Below are positions 6,626-13,004 of a stretch of DNA of 27,092 bases, piece by piece. Position 1 is the stretch's first letter, and each line of letters begins with the position of its first letter. The stretch is from NCBI GenBank assembly GCA_036269915.1, contig DATBDM010000013.1, positions 1 through 27,092 on the forward strand, given 5' to 3'. Origin of the DNA: DATBDM01 sp036269915. GTDB taxonomy: Bacteria; Actinomycetota; Thermoleophilia; Solirubrobacterales; Solirubrobacteraceae. The notes beneath the pieces were generated by a model. That model was not told the DNA's origin and made no database searches. It saw nothing but the letters and a program-made list of their open reading frames with translations. The position numbers and the translations under genes are program-made.

Positions 6626-7714
6626 ATGGCCCTCGAGTTCGCCGCCAAGGTCCGCCGCATCCCCGTCTACCCGGCCGCCGAGGCCTACGGGCTCGACGGG
6701 CCCGTCGCCCTGCTGGCGTCCAACGAGTCGCCCTACCCGCCGATCCCCGCCGTCCGCGAGGCCGCGGCGAAGGCGCTCGGGTCGCTCAACCGCTACCCCG
6801 ACCCGACGAACGCGGCGCTGCGGCGCAAGCTCGCCGACCGCACCGGGGTGCCGGCGAACCGCATCGCGGTCGGCAACGGCTCCTGCGACGTCCTGCTCGC
6901 CGCCGGCGACGCGCTGCTCGAGCCGGGCGCGGAGCTCGTCTACGCGTGGCCCGCGTTCAGCGTCTACCCGCACCTCGCCGCCGCCTCCGGCGCGCGCGCG
7001 ATCGAGGTCGGGCTGACCGAGGACCACCGCCACGACCTCCAGGCGATGCGGCGCGAGGTGACCGCCGCGACGCGCCTGCTGATCGTCTGCAACCCGAACA
7101 ACCCGACCTCGACCGCGCTGCCGATCGAGGACATCGCGGCCTTCGTCGACGACGTCCCGCGCCACGTCTGCGTGATCCTCGACGAGGCCTACGTCGAGTT
7201 CAACATGCTCCAGGACCCGGAGGAGTCGGTCGAGCTGCTCGAGCGTCACCCGAACCTCGTGCTGCTGCGGACGTTCTCGAAGATCTACGGGTTGTGCGGG
7301 CTGCGGGTCGGCTACGGACTGTGCGGCTCGGAGTCCTTCCGCACCGCGGTCGACCAGGTGCGCCAGCCGTTCTTCTGCAACGCGGCCGCCCAGGCAGCGG
7401 CGCTCGAGGCGCTCGAGCACGGCGACGAGGTCGCCCGCCGCGTCGAGCGCAACCTCGCCGAGCGCATGGGCCTCGAGGAGGGGCTGCGCGGGCTGGGGAT
7501 CGAGCCCGCCGACTCGCAGGCCAACTTCGTCTGGTTCGACCTCCCCGACGCGGACGCCGAGGCCGAGGCCGCCGTCCTGCGCGGCTTGGCCGAGCGCGGC
7601 GTGCTCGTCCGCTCGGGCGCGGCGCTCGGGCGCGAGGGCGCGCTGCGGGTGACCGTCGGCACCGAGGCGGAGAACGAGCGCTTCGTCGAGGCGCTCGGCG
7701 CGCTGATCGGGTGA
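6626..7714 (+). CDS. hisC: Histidinol-phosphate aminotransferase (or aromatic aminotransferase)
   Basis: A fold-type-I PLP aminotransferase of 362 residues that converts histidinol phosphate to imidazole-acetol phosphate or, in some members, transaminates phenylpyruvate/hydroxyphenylpyruvate. Visible motifs are LASNESPYPP, NRYPDPTNAALR, VGNGSCDVLL, ICNPNNPTST, VILDEAYVEF and RTFSKIYGLCGLRVGYG with the PLP lysine at K219. The C-terminal substrate-carboxylate arginine lies in ALRVTVGTEAENERF. The position between aroH and aroF-aroA argues for an aromatic role at least in part; sequence alone cannot separate HisC from PatA-like aromatic aminotransferases. The gene ends GTGA, overlapping the next start. 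Confidence 0.9.
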   Translation: MALEFAAKVRRIPVYPAAEAYGLDGPVALLASNESPYPPIPAVREAAAKALGSLNRYPDPTNAALRRKLADRTGVPANRIAVGNGSCDVLLAAGDALLEPGAELVYAWPAFSVYPHLAAASGARAIEVGLTEDHRHDLQAMRREVTAATRLLIVCNPNNPTSTALPIEDIAAFVDDVPRHVCVILDEAYVEFNMLQDPEESVELLERHPNLVLLRTFSKIYGLCGLRVGYGLCGSESFRTAVDQVRQPFFCNAAAQAAALEALEHGDEVARRVERNLAERMGLEEGLRGLGIEPADSQANFVWFDLPDADAEAEAAVLRGLAERGVLVRSGAALGREGALRVTVGTEAENERFVEALGALIG

Positions 7715-8208
7715 GCCCGGAGCTCGCGGCGGCCCTCGAGGCGGTCGCGGTCCGGTTGCAGGCCGCCGGCGTGCCGTTCCTGCTCGGCGGCTCCGCGCTG
7801 CTGCACGCGCTCGGCCTCGACGTCGCGGTCCGCGACCTCGACCTCGTCGCCCGCGGGCAGGACCGCGCGGCGCTCGAGGCGGCCGCCGGCGACTGGCTCG
7901 TCGCGACCGCGACCGAGCAGACGGCGCTGTGGCGCTCGCCGTGGAAGGCGGAGCTGTCGGTCGGCGGGGCGGAGGTCGAGGTGCTCGGCGGTCTGGCCTG
8001 GACGCTCGCCGACGACGGACCCGTGGCGACGATGCCGTTCCGCGCCGAGGGCACCTGGCGCTGCGGCGCGGCGGAGGTCCCGCTGGCCCCGGCGGCCCCC
8101 TGGCTGCTGCTCTACGAGCGCTACCGGCCCGAGCGCGCGGCGGCGCTCGCGCCGCTCGTGACGCCCGCCGCGCGCGCCGCCGCTGAGGCCGAGCTCATGA
8201 GGAGATGA
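7711..8208 (+). CDS. Nucleotidyltransferase-fold protein of unknown function
   Basis: The 165-residue product starts at GTG 7711 within the GTGA overlap with hisC, so it is translationally coupled. Residues 23-47 read FLLGGSALLHALG then VAVRDLDLVAR, which matches the nucleotidyltransferase signature: a GGS turn (G26, G27, S28) followed by an acidic pair DxD (D42, D44). This pattern is shared by MNT/AbiEii-like and other small nucleotidyltransferases. The rest is a beta-rich region (VEVLGGLAWTLADDG) and a C-terminal helix (LLLYERYRPERAAAL). No conserved third carboxylate is obvious, so activity is unproven. There is no antitoxin-like partner gene next to it. Substrate and role are unknown. Confidence 0.75.
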   Translation: MSPELAAALEAVAVRLQAAGVPFLLGGSALLHALGLDVAVRDLDLVARGQDRAALEAAAGDWLVATATEQTALWRSPWKAELSVGGAEVEVLGGLAWTLADDGPVATMPFRAEGTWRCGAAEVPLAPAAPWLLLYERYRPERAAALAPLVTPAARAAAEAELMRR

Positions 8209-8261
8209 GGGGCGCGTTAGCGCCGTTCGCGTCCGCGCGCTGACGGTGAGACATTCGGCCC

Positions 8262-8794
8262 ATCGTTGCCATCGACGAGGAACTCGTCGAGCACACGACC
8301 ACCGCTGCGCTCGAGGAGAAGTCCAAGCTCAAAAAGCACTTCGGGCGCTTCGACATGCTGTGCTCACCTCGGGCTCCGCGAGCAAGTACTTCACGGCCGT
8401 GCTCGGGCCGGCGATCTCCATCACGACGATCTCCTACCTGCTCGTGTTCCCGGCGCTGGCCAAGCTGCGCTACACCCACGGGCACGTGCCGCGGCCGTAC
8501 AGGGTGCCCGGCGGGCGCGTCGGCGCTTGGATCATCTCGCTGCTGTGCACCGCGTGGGTGGCGCTGGCGACCGTCGCGCTCCTGCACCCGGGCTTCGGCA
8601 CGAGCGACCCGAACAGCGCCCTCCCCGACGGCTGGTCGGGGCAGCGCGGCGCCTACGAGGTCTCGCAGTTCGTGCCGCTCGCCGCGCTGATCGGCCTCGG
8701 CCTGCTGTTCTACGCGCTCGGCGCGCCGACCCGGCGCCGCCAGGCCGACCTGGCGATCGCCGAGCCCACGGCGCCCGCGGGCGCCGCCGCGTAG
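8262..8794 (+). pseudogene. Remnant of an APC-family amino-acid permease (internal deletion plus frameshift)
   Basis: Two parts of one transporter lie side by side in different frames. Bases about 8262-8360 encode IVAIDEELVEHTTTAALEEK, then SKLKKHFGRFDML, the cytosolic N-terminus typical of this permease group. Bases about 8360-8794 encode, in another frame, VLTSGSASKYFTAVLGPAIS followed by TYLL-type membrane helices, the RPYRVPGG loop and a final helix pair ending in APAGAAA. Roughly ten transmembrane helices that should lie between them are missing, and the join at CTGTGCTC (8358-8365) shifts the frame. No ATG/GTG opens the N-terminal part; GTT at 8265 may be a lost GTG, and a TGA precedes it at 8247. 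A functional transporter cannot be made. The C-terminal fragment alone is open from 8246, but the N-terminal codons of that frame are out-of-phase sequence. Confidence 0.75.
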
Positions 8795-8828
8795 CGCTCC
8801 AGGACTGGCGGGGCACTGCCGATGCTGC

Positions 8829-8834
8829 TACAAC
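8829..8834 (+). promoter_or_regulatory. Extended -10 (TGC-TACAAC) for the aroF leader
   Basis: TACAAC is preceded by TGC, an extended -10 arrangement, and lies 17 nt upstream of the ATG of the leader-peptide ORF at 8852. Predicted transcription start is about 8841. No good -35 is visible, as is common for extended -10 promoters. Confidence 0.4.
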
Positions 8835-8851
8835 TGCCCCGAGTCGCGACC

Positions 8852-8962
8852 ATGTCCGATCGCCCCGCCATCACCCGCCGTATCTCGTATGCCGCCGCCA
8901 CGCGGGGCGCCGGCCGTCGCACCTTCTGGTTCTCCACCTATCGCGCCTGGCGATTTAGCTAG
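8852..8962 (+). CDS. Putative aromatic-rich leader peptide of aroF
   Basis: A 36-codon ORF between the permease wreck and aroF. Residues 24-35 read TFWFSTYRAWRF: three Phe, two Trp and one Tyr in twelve positions, with another Tyr at residue 13. The codons include TAT twice and TTT, which are rare in this GC-rich DNA. The ORF stops at TAG 8960-8962, whose last base begins a strong inverted repeat. An extended -10 lies just upstream. The next gene is DAHP synthase, first enzyme of the aromatic pathway. The combination (short ORF, clustered codons for the pathway end-products, competing hairpins, biosynthetic gene downstream) is the classical layout of ribosome-mediated attenuation. There is no clear Shine-Dalgarno; initiation on a short leader is possible. 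I have not seen this leader described; it remains a prediction. Confidence 0.55.
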   Translation: MSDRPAITRRISYAAATRGAGRRTFWFSTYRAWRFS

Positions 8963-9042
8963 GCGCTCGGCCGGCGTCGCGTACGCCGTCCGACTGGGAT
9001 CGGGCCTCCGGGCCGAGCGCCGTCCAAGGCCACACGTTGGCC
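8908..9042 (+). promoter_or_regulatory. Candidate attenuator: competing RNA hairpins upstream of aroF
   Basis: Region 1, CGCCGGCCG (8908-8916), inside the leader ORF just before the aromatic codons, can pair perfectly with region 2, CGGCCGGCG (8968-8976). Region 2 overlaps GGCGCTCGGCC (8962-8972), which pairs perfectly over 11 bp with region 3, GGCCGAGCGCC (9011-9021). Only one pairing can form. A further hairpin, GGCCA-CACGT-TGGCC (9028-9042), follows. A ribosome stalled at codons 25-35 would cover region 1 and favour the 2:3 pairing. No U-run marks a standard terminator, so the output could be Rho-dependent termination, a U-less terminator or control of translation. Confidence 0.5.
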
Positions 9043-9065
9043 ACCGCAGCACCACCGGACGTTCC

Positions 9066-9071
9066 TAGCCT
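9066..9071 (+). promoter_or_regulatory. Possible internal -10 (TAGCCT) close to aroF
   Basis: TAGCCT, the same hexamer as at scpA, lies 30 nt before the aroF ATG and ahead of its Shine-Dalgarno. If used it would bypass the leader peptide. No -35 is visible, so it is weakly supported. Confidence 0.25.
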
Positions 9072-9101
9072 TAGTCAGAGACCTTTCCAGGAGACACCCA
9101 G

Positions 9102-10127
9102 ATGATGATCGTGATGAGACCGACGGCCACCGAGGCAGAGGTGCAGGCCGTCATCGACCGGATCGAGGCCGTCGGCGCCCGCGCGCACCCCTCGCGCGGC
9201 GACGAGGTCACGGTGATCGGCGCGATCGGCGACCGCGAGCACGTCGCCCGCCTCGAGCTCGAGGGCGCGCCGGGCGTCGCCCAGGTCGTCCCGATCCTCA
9301 AGCCCTACAAGCTCTCCTCCAACCAGTTCCGCGCCGGCGAGCCGAGCGTCATCGAGATCGACGGACGCCGGATCGGCGGCGAGAGCTTCTCGCTGATCGC
9401 CGGCCCGTGCACGGTCGAGTCCCGCGACCAGCTGATGACGACGGCCCACGCCGTCCAGGAGGCCGGCGCGTCGCTGCTGCGCGGCGGCGCCTACAAGCCG
9501 CGCACGTCGCCCTACGCCTTCCAGGGCCTCGGCCAGGAAGGCCTCCGTCTGCTCGCCGAGGCCAAGGCCGAGACCGGCATGCCGATCGTCACCGAGTGCA
9601 TGGACGCGCGCGACCTCGAGCCGGTGCTCGAGGTGGCCGACGTGATCCAGATCGGCGCCCGCAACATGCAGAACTACCCGCTGCTGGCCGAGATCGGCCG
9701 CTCGGGCTGCCCGGTGATGATCAAGCGCGGCCTCTCGGCGACGCTCGAGGAGCTGCTGATGGCGGCGGAGTACGTCCTCAAGGAGGGCAACTCCAACGTG
9801 CTGCTGTGCGAGCGCGGCATCCGCACCTTCGAGACCGCCTACCGCTTCACGCTGGACCTGATGGCCGTGCCGGTGCTCAAGCAGATGACGCACCTCCCGG
9901 TGATCATCGATCCGAGCCACGCCGCCGGACGCCGCGACCTCGTGCTGCCGCTCTCGCTCGCCGCTGCGGCGATCGGCGCCGACGGGATTATCGTCGAGGT
10001 GCACCCGAACCCCGACGAGGCGATCTGCGACGGGCCCCAGCAGCTCTACACGGAGGGCTTCGCCGACTACGCCGCCCAGGTGGAGCAGGCAGCCGCGCTC
10101 GCCGGCAAGGCGCTGTCGCCCGCGTGA
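9102..10127 (+). CDS. aroF: 3-deoxy-7-phosphoheptulonate (DAHP) synthase, type I-beta with N-terminal regulatory domain
   Basis: It condenses phosphoenolpyruvate and erythrose 4-phosphate to DAHP, committing carbon to the shikimate pathway. The 341-residue length and the N-terminal ferredoxin-like domain (about 1-70, MMIVMRPTATEAEVQAVIDR) match the Thermotoga-type I-beta enzymes, in which this domain mediates inhibition by tyrosine and phenylalanine. The barrel carries AGPCTVES, LRGGAYKPRTSPYAFQG (PEP and metal site), IQIGARNMQNYPLL, MIKRG, ERGIRTF and IIDPSHAAGRR. The start ATG 9102 follows AGGAG (9089-9093) by 8 nt, one of the few clear Shine-Dalgarno sites here; a second ATG at 9105 is possible. 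It ends in a GTGA overlap with aroA. The leader described at 8852-9042 probably adds expression control. Confidence 0.96.
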   Translation: MMIVMRPTATEAEVQAVIDRIEAVGARAHPSRGDEVTVIGAIGDREHVARLELEGAPGVAQVVPILKPYKLSSNQFRAGEPSVIEIDGRRIGGESFSLIAGPCTVESRDQLMTTAHAVQEAGASLLRGGAYKPRTSPYAFQGLGQEGLRLLAEAKAETGMPIVTECMDARDLEPVLEVADVIQIGARNMQNYPLLAEIGRSGCPVMIKRGLSATLEELLMAAEYVLKEGNSNVLLCERGIRTFETAYRFTLDLMAVPVLKQMTHLPVIIDPSHAAGRRDLVLPLSLAAAAIGADGIIVEVHPNPDEAICDGPQQLYTEGFADYAAQVEQAAALAGKALSPA

Positions 10128-11431
10128 GCGCGACGGCGCGCTTCGCGCCCTCCGGGCCGCTGCGCGGAACGCTCGCGGTCCCGCCGGACAAGTCGATCTC
10201 CCATCGCGCCGCCCTGCTGGCGTCGATGGGCGACGAGCCCGTCCGGATCACGGGCTACCTCGACGCGGCGGACACGCGGTCGACGCTCGACGCCGTGCGC
10301 GCGCTCGGCGCGCTGGTCTCCGAGCCGGCCGACGGCTCGCTGGTCGTGCGCGGTCCGGGGCTGCGCGGGATAGCGAGCGTCGACGGGGCGATCGACGTCG
10401 GCAATGCGGGCACGTTGATGCGGCTGCTGCCCGGGCGGCTCGCGGGCGTCGACGGCGGGTCCTGGACGCTCGACGGCGATGCCTCGATCCGCACGCGGCC
10501 GGTCGACCGGATCGCCGCGCCGCTGCGCGCGATGGGCGGCGAGATCGACGCGCGCGAGGACCGCTTCGCGCCCTTCACGGTGCGCGGCCGGACGCTGCGC
10601 GGGATCTCCTACGAGCTGCCCGTCGCGTCTGCGCAGATCAAGTCGTGCGTGCTGCTCGCCGGGCTCTTCGCCGAGGGGCGCACGACCGTGGTCGAGCCGA
10701 TGCCCAGCCGCGACCACACCGAGCGCATGCTGCGCGCCGCGGGCGTCGACGTCCGCCGCGACGGGCTCGCGGTGTCGGTCGGCCAGCAGGACGAGCTCGA
10801 GCTGGACGCGGTGCACGTGCCGGGCGATCCCTCCTCGGCAGCGTTCCACGTCGCCGCCGCGGTGCTCGTGCCCGGCTCGCGGATCGTGCTCACCGACCAC
10901 TCGGCGAACTGGACCCGGACCGGCTTCCTGCGCATCGCCGAGCGGATGGGCGCGGTCGTCGTCGGCGAGCTCGAGCCGCCGGGGCTCGACGGCGCGCCCG
11001 CGAGCGAGCCGGTGATCGAGCTCGACGTCGCCCACGGGCCGCTGGTCGGCACGACGGTCGCGCCCGACGAGGTGCCGCTGGCGATCGACGAGCTGCCGCT
11101 GGTCGCGCTGCTGGGCTGCTTCGCCGAGGGGGAGACCGTCGTGCGCGGCGCGCAGGAGCTGCGCGTCAAGGAGACCGACCGGATCGCGACCGTGGTCGAC
11201 GGCCTGCGCGGGCTCGGCGCCGACATCGAGGCGACCGAGGACGGCTTCGCCGTCCGCGGCGGCAGGGGGCTCCGCGGCGGCACGATCGCCTCCCACGGCG
11301 ACCACCGCCTGGCGATGCTCGGCGCGGTCGCCGGCCTCGCCTCCCGCGAAGGCGTCACGGTCGACGGCATGGACGCGGCTGCGGTCTCCTACCCGGAGTT
11401 CGAGCGCGACCTGGCGTCGCTGCTCAGCTGA
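10124..11431 (+). CDS. aroA: 3-phosphoshikimate 1-carboxyvinyltransferase (EPSP synthase)
   Basis: It transfers the enolpyruvyl group of PEP to shikimate 3-phosphate. The 435-residue protein starts at GTG 10124, overlapping the aroF stop. The N-terminal substrate motif is VPPDKSISHRA (K23 binds both substrates). The PEP-site loop is GNAGTLMRLLPGRLAG. PMPSRDHTERMLRAAGVDV resembles the Bacillus/CP4-like (class II) enzymes rather than the E. coli type. The C-terminal domain holds DELPLVALLGCFAEG with the catalytic aspartate, RVKETDRI, and SHGDHRLAM. Class assignment is by motif impression only. Its 3' end overlaps the convergent udgX by 8 nt. Confidence 0.96.
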   Translation: MSATARFAPSGPLRGTLAVPPDKSISHRAALLASMGDEPVRITGYLDAADTRSTLDAVRALGALVSEPADGSLVVRGPGLRGIASVDGAIDVGNAGTLMRLLPGRLAGVDGGSWTLDGDASIRTRPVDRIAAPLRAMGGEIDAREDRFAPFTVRGRTLRGISYELPVASAQIKSCVLLAGLFAEGRTTVVEPMPSRDHTERMLRAAGVDVRRDGLAVSVGQQDELELDAVHVPGDPSSAAFHVAAAVLVPGSRIVLTDHSANWTRTGFLRIAERMGAVVVGELEPPGLDGAPASEPVIELDVAHGPLVGTTVAPDEVPLAIDELPLVALLGCFAEGETVVRGAQELRVKETDRIATVVDGLRGLGADIEATEDGFAVRGGRGLRGGTIASHGDHRLAMLGAVAGLASREGVTVDGMDAAAVSYPEFERDLASLLS

Positions 11432-12047
11432 AGCGCTTCGCCACCGCGGCCAGATCGGAGGCGAAGGCACGGCGCTCCGCCTCGCGGCCGGCGTCGTCGG
11501 GCGCGCGAAGGACCGCCGCGGGGTGGATCGTCGCGGTGACGTACGGCGCGAGGTCGGACTCGATCTCGCGCCCTCGCGACGCGGTCAGCCGGAAGCTCGA
11601 CCCGAGCAGCGCCTTTCCCGCCGTCGCGCCGAGGATCACGAGCACGCGAGGCCTGACGAGCCGGAGCTCGGCCGCGAGCCAGGGGAAGCACGCGTCGACC
11701 TCGGACTTCTTCGGGGTGTCGTGGATGCGGCGCTTGCCGCGCTCGTGGAACTTGAAGTGCTTGACCGCGTTGGTGATGTAGGCGTCGGAGCGGCTGATCC
11801 CAGCCTGCTCGAGCGCACGGTCGAGCTCGCGTCCCGCCGGTCCGACGAAGACCGCGCCCGCGCGATCCTCGCGATCGCCGGGCATCTCGCCGACCAGCAT
11901 CAGCGCGGCCTTCCGCGGTCCCTCGCCGAAGACCACCTGGATCGCGGGCTCGTGGAGCGGGCAGCCTCGGCAGCCCTGGGCGGCCTGGCGCAGCGCGCGC
12001 AGGCTGTTGGTGTCCGGGACGTAGGGTGTCGCGTCCGAGCGGGGCAT
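11424..12047 (-). CDS. udgX: UdgX-type uracil-DNA glycosylase (covalent uracil-DNA binder)
   Basis: The 207-residue protein belongs to the family 4-like uracil-DNA glycosylase superfamily. Motif A reads GEMPGDREDRAGAVFVGPAG (residues 53-72) and motif B is HPAAVLRA near the C-terminus. It carries the KRRIH loop (K105-H109, in HERGKRRIHDTPKK), which defines UdgX. In Mycobacterium smegmatis UdgX the histidine of this loop attacks the abasic sugar and leaves the enzyme covalently linked to DNA; here the histidine is also residue 109. Candidate Fe-S ligands C26, C29 (GCRGCPL) and C120 are visible, but I see no fourth cysteine. It starts at ATG 12047, 2 nt after the methyltransferase stop, and converges on aroA. 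Likely role: base-excision repair or uracil-DNA marking. Confidence 0.88.
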   Translation of the reverse strand: MPRSDATPYVPDTNSLRALRQAAQGCRGCPLHEPAIQVVFGEGPRKAALMLVGEMPGDREDRAGAVFVGPAGRELDRALEQAGISRSDAYITNAVKHFKFHERGKRRIHDTPKKSEVDACFPWLAAELRLVRPRVLVILGATAGKALLGSSFRLTASRGREIESDLAPYVTATIHPAAVLRAPDDAGREAERRAFASDLAAVAKRFS

Positions 12048-12049
12048 GG

Positions 12050-12880
12050 TCAGGCCTGGAAGGTCGCACGGCAGACGGTCAGGCGCCAGCCGCCGATGAC
12101 CGGGATCCTCGTGTAGAGCGGGGCGAGGGCGCTCCAGACGCTGCCGCGGCCACGGGGGAGGGGGAGCTCGTCGATCGCCTCGATCCCCGGGATCGAGCGG
12201 GCCAGGACGCGGCGGCCGCCGGCGTCCATGCCCCACGGCATCGGTGGCGCGACGAAGCCGCCTGGCGTCTTCAGCGCGCCGCGGCGGGCCAGCGCGGTGA
12301 ACACCCGCGGCGCGGTGTCGAAGACGAAGGCGCCACCCGGAAAGCTCGCCGCGCACGCCCCGAGCAGCCCGTGCACGTCGGGCTCCTCGAGGTACATCAG
12401 CAGCCCCTGGGCGGTGATCAGGACGCCGGCGTCCGCGTCGACCGCGTCCATCCAGGAGACGTCGATTGCCGAGCGGGCGAGCGAGCGGTGGCGCGGCCCC
12501 TCGTCGCCGAGCAGCGACTCGCGGACCGCGACGGTCTCGGGCAGGTCGACGCCGAGCCAGCGGACCTGCCCGTCGTCGGTGCGCTGGAACGCGGTCTCGA
12601 GCCCCTCGCCGAGCGCGACGACCGTCCCGCCGGGATGGTCGCCCATGAACCGCCGGATCTCCCGGTCGAAGCACAGCGAGCGCAGCGCCTGGCCCTGCGC
12701 GACGAGGCCGGCGGTCGGCCCGAAGCGCTCGGCGAACGGATAGTCGATCCGTTCGACGAGTTCGATCGCGAGCGGATCCTCGAGCACCGTGTCGGGCCTG
12801 CGCGCCTCCTCGGCCCGGTACCACAGCGTCCACAGCAGCGTCTCGGGCACGCCCTCCAGCTCGACCGGCACCTTCGGCAT
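12050..12880 (-). CDS. SAM-dependent methyltransferase, LCMT/TcmP-like family
   Basis: The 276-residue product resembles the leucine-carboxyl-methyltransferase-like O-methyltransferase family. The N-terminal block TLLWTLWYRAEEARRPDTVL, then EDPLAIELVERIDYPF, is typical. A SAM site follows (GGTVVALGEGLETAF, then WLGVDLPETVAVRESLL, where the acidic residue in GVDLPE would hold the ribose). The motif AQGLLMYLEEPDVHGLL is the conserved post-SAM helix. Substrate is unknown; members act on polyketides, small acids or protein termini. The start is ATG 12880, because a good promoter sits just upstream; an upstream open frame to 13165 is only the complement of the small peptide gene. It is the first gene of a two-gene unit with udgX, though no functional link is evident. 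Confidence 0.85.
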   Translation of the reverse strand: MPKVPVELEGVPETLLWTLWYRAEEARRPDTVLEDPLAIELVERIDYPFAERFGPTAGLVAQGQALRSLCFDREIRRFMGDHPGGTVVALGEGLETAFQRTDDGQVRWLGVDLPETVAVRESLLGDEGPRHRSLARSAIDVSWMDAVDADAGVLITAQGLLMYLEEPDVHGLLGACAASFPGGAFVFDTAPRVFTALARRGALKTPGGFVAPPMPWGMDAGGRRVLARSIPGIEAIDELPLPRGRGSVWSALAPLYTRIPVIGGWRLTVCRATFQA

Positions 12881-12887
12881 CCGCGGC

Positions 12888-12917
12888 ACCCTACCGATGT
12901 CGAAGAAATCCCTGCAA
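12888..12917 (-). promoter_or_regulatory. Promoter of the methyltransferase-udgX unit
   Basis: On the minus strand TTGCAG (12917 down to 12912) is followed after 18 nt by TAGGGT (12893 down to 12888), which ends 7 nt before the ATG at 12880. This is the best -35/-10 pair seen in the window and predicts a leaderless mRNA. Confidence 0.55.
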
Positions 12918-12921
12918 AGGC

Positions 12922-12937
12922 TTGTACGGACGAACAA
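12922..12937. promoter_or_regulatory. 16-bp imperfect dyad, possible operator
   Basis: TTGTACGGACGAACAA has matching half-sites TTGTxCG and CGxACAA, 12 of 16 positions symmetric. It lies in the divergent region between the methyltransferase and the 56-residue peptide gene, just upstream of the methyltransferase -35. The size and symmetry suit a dimeric repressor; the protein is unknown. Confidence 0.35.
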
Positions 12938-12941
12938 TGGA

Positions 12942-12953
12942 CGGCCGCGGCCG
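12942..12953. repeat. 12-bp perfect palindrome
   Basis: CGGCCGCGGCCG is its own reverse complement. It lies in the 124-bp divergent intergenic region, 5 bp from the dyad at 12922-12937. GC-rich palindromes arise easily here, so function is uncertain. Confidence 0.3.
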
Positions 12954-13004
12954 CCCTCGTACCGTGCTTGCTGCTGGCGACTCCACGACTCCCCAGGAGG
13001 GACC

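Noticed and set aside
4177..6660. 827-codon minus-strand open frame
   Set aside because: It is an antisense and out-of-frame shadow of scpB, rlmN, rluB and aroH with no recognisable motifs, caused by high GC.
8266..8958. Single 230-codon frame spanning the permease remnant and leader
   Set aside because: It matches neither the N- nor C-terminal permease frame and reads as Arg/Ala-rich out-of-frame sequence.
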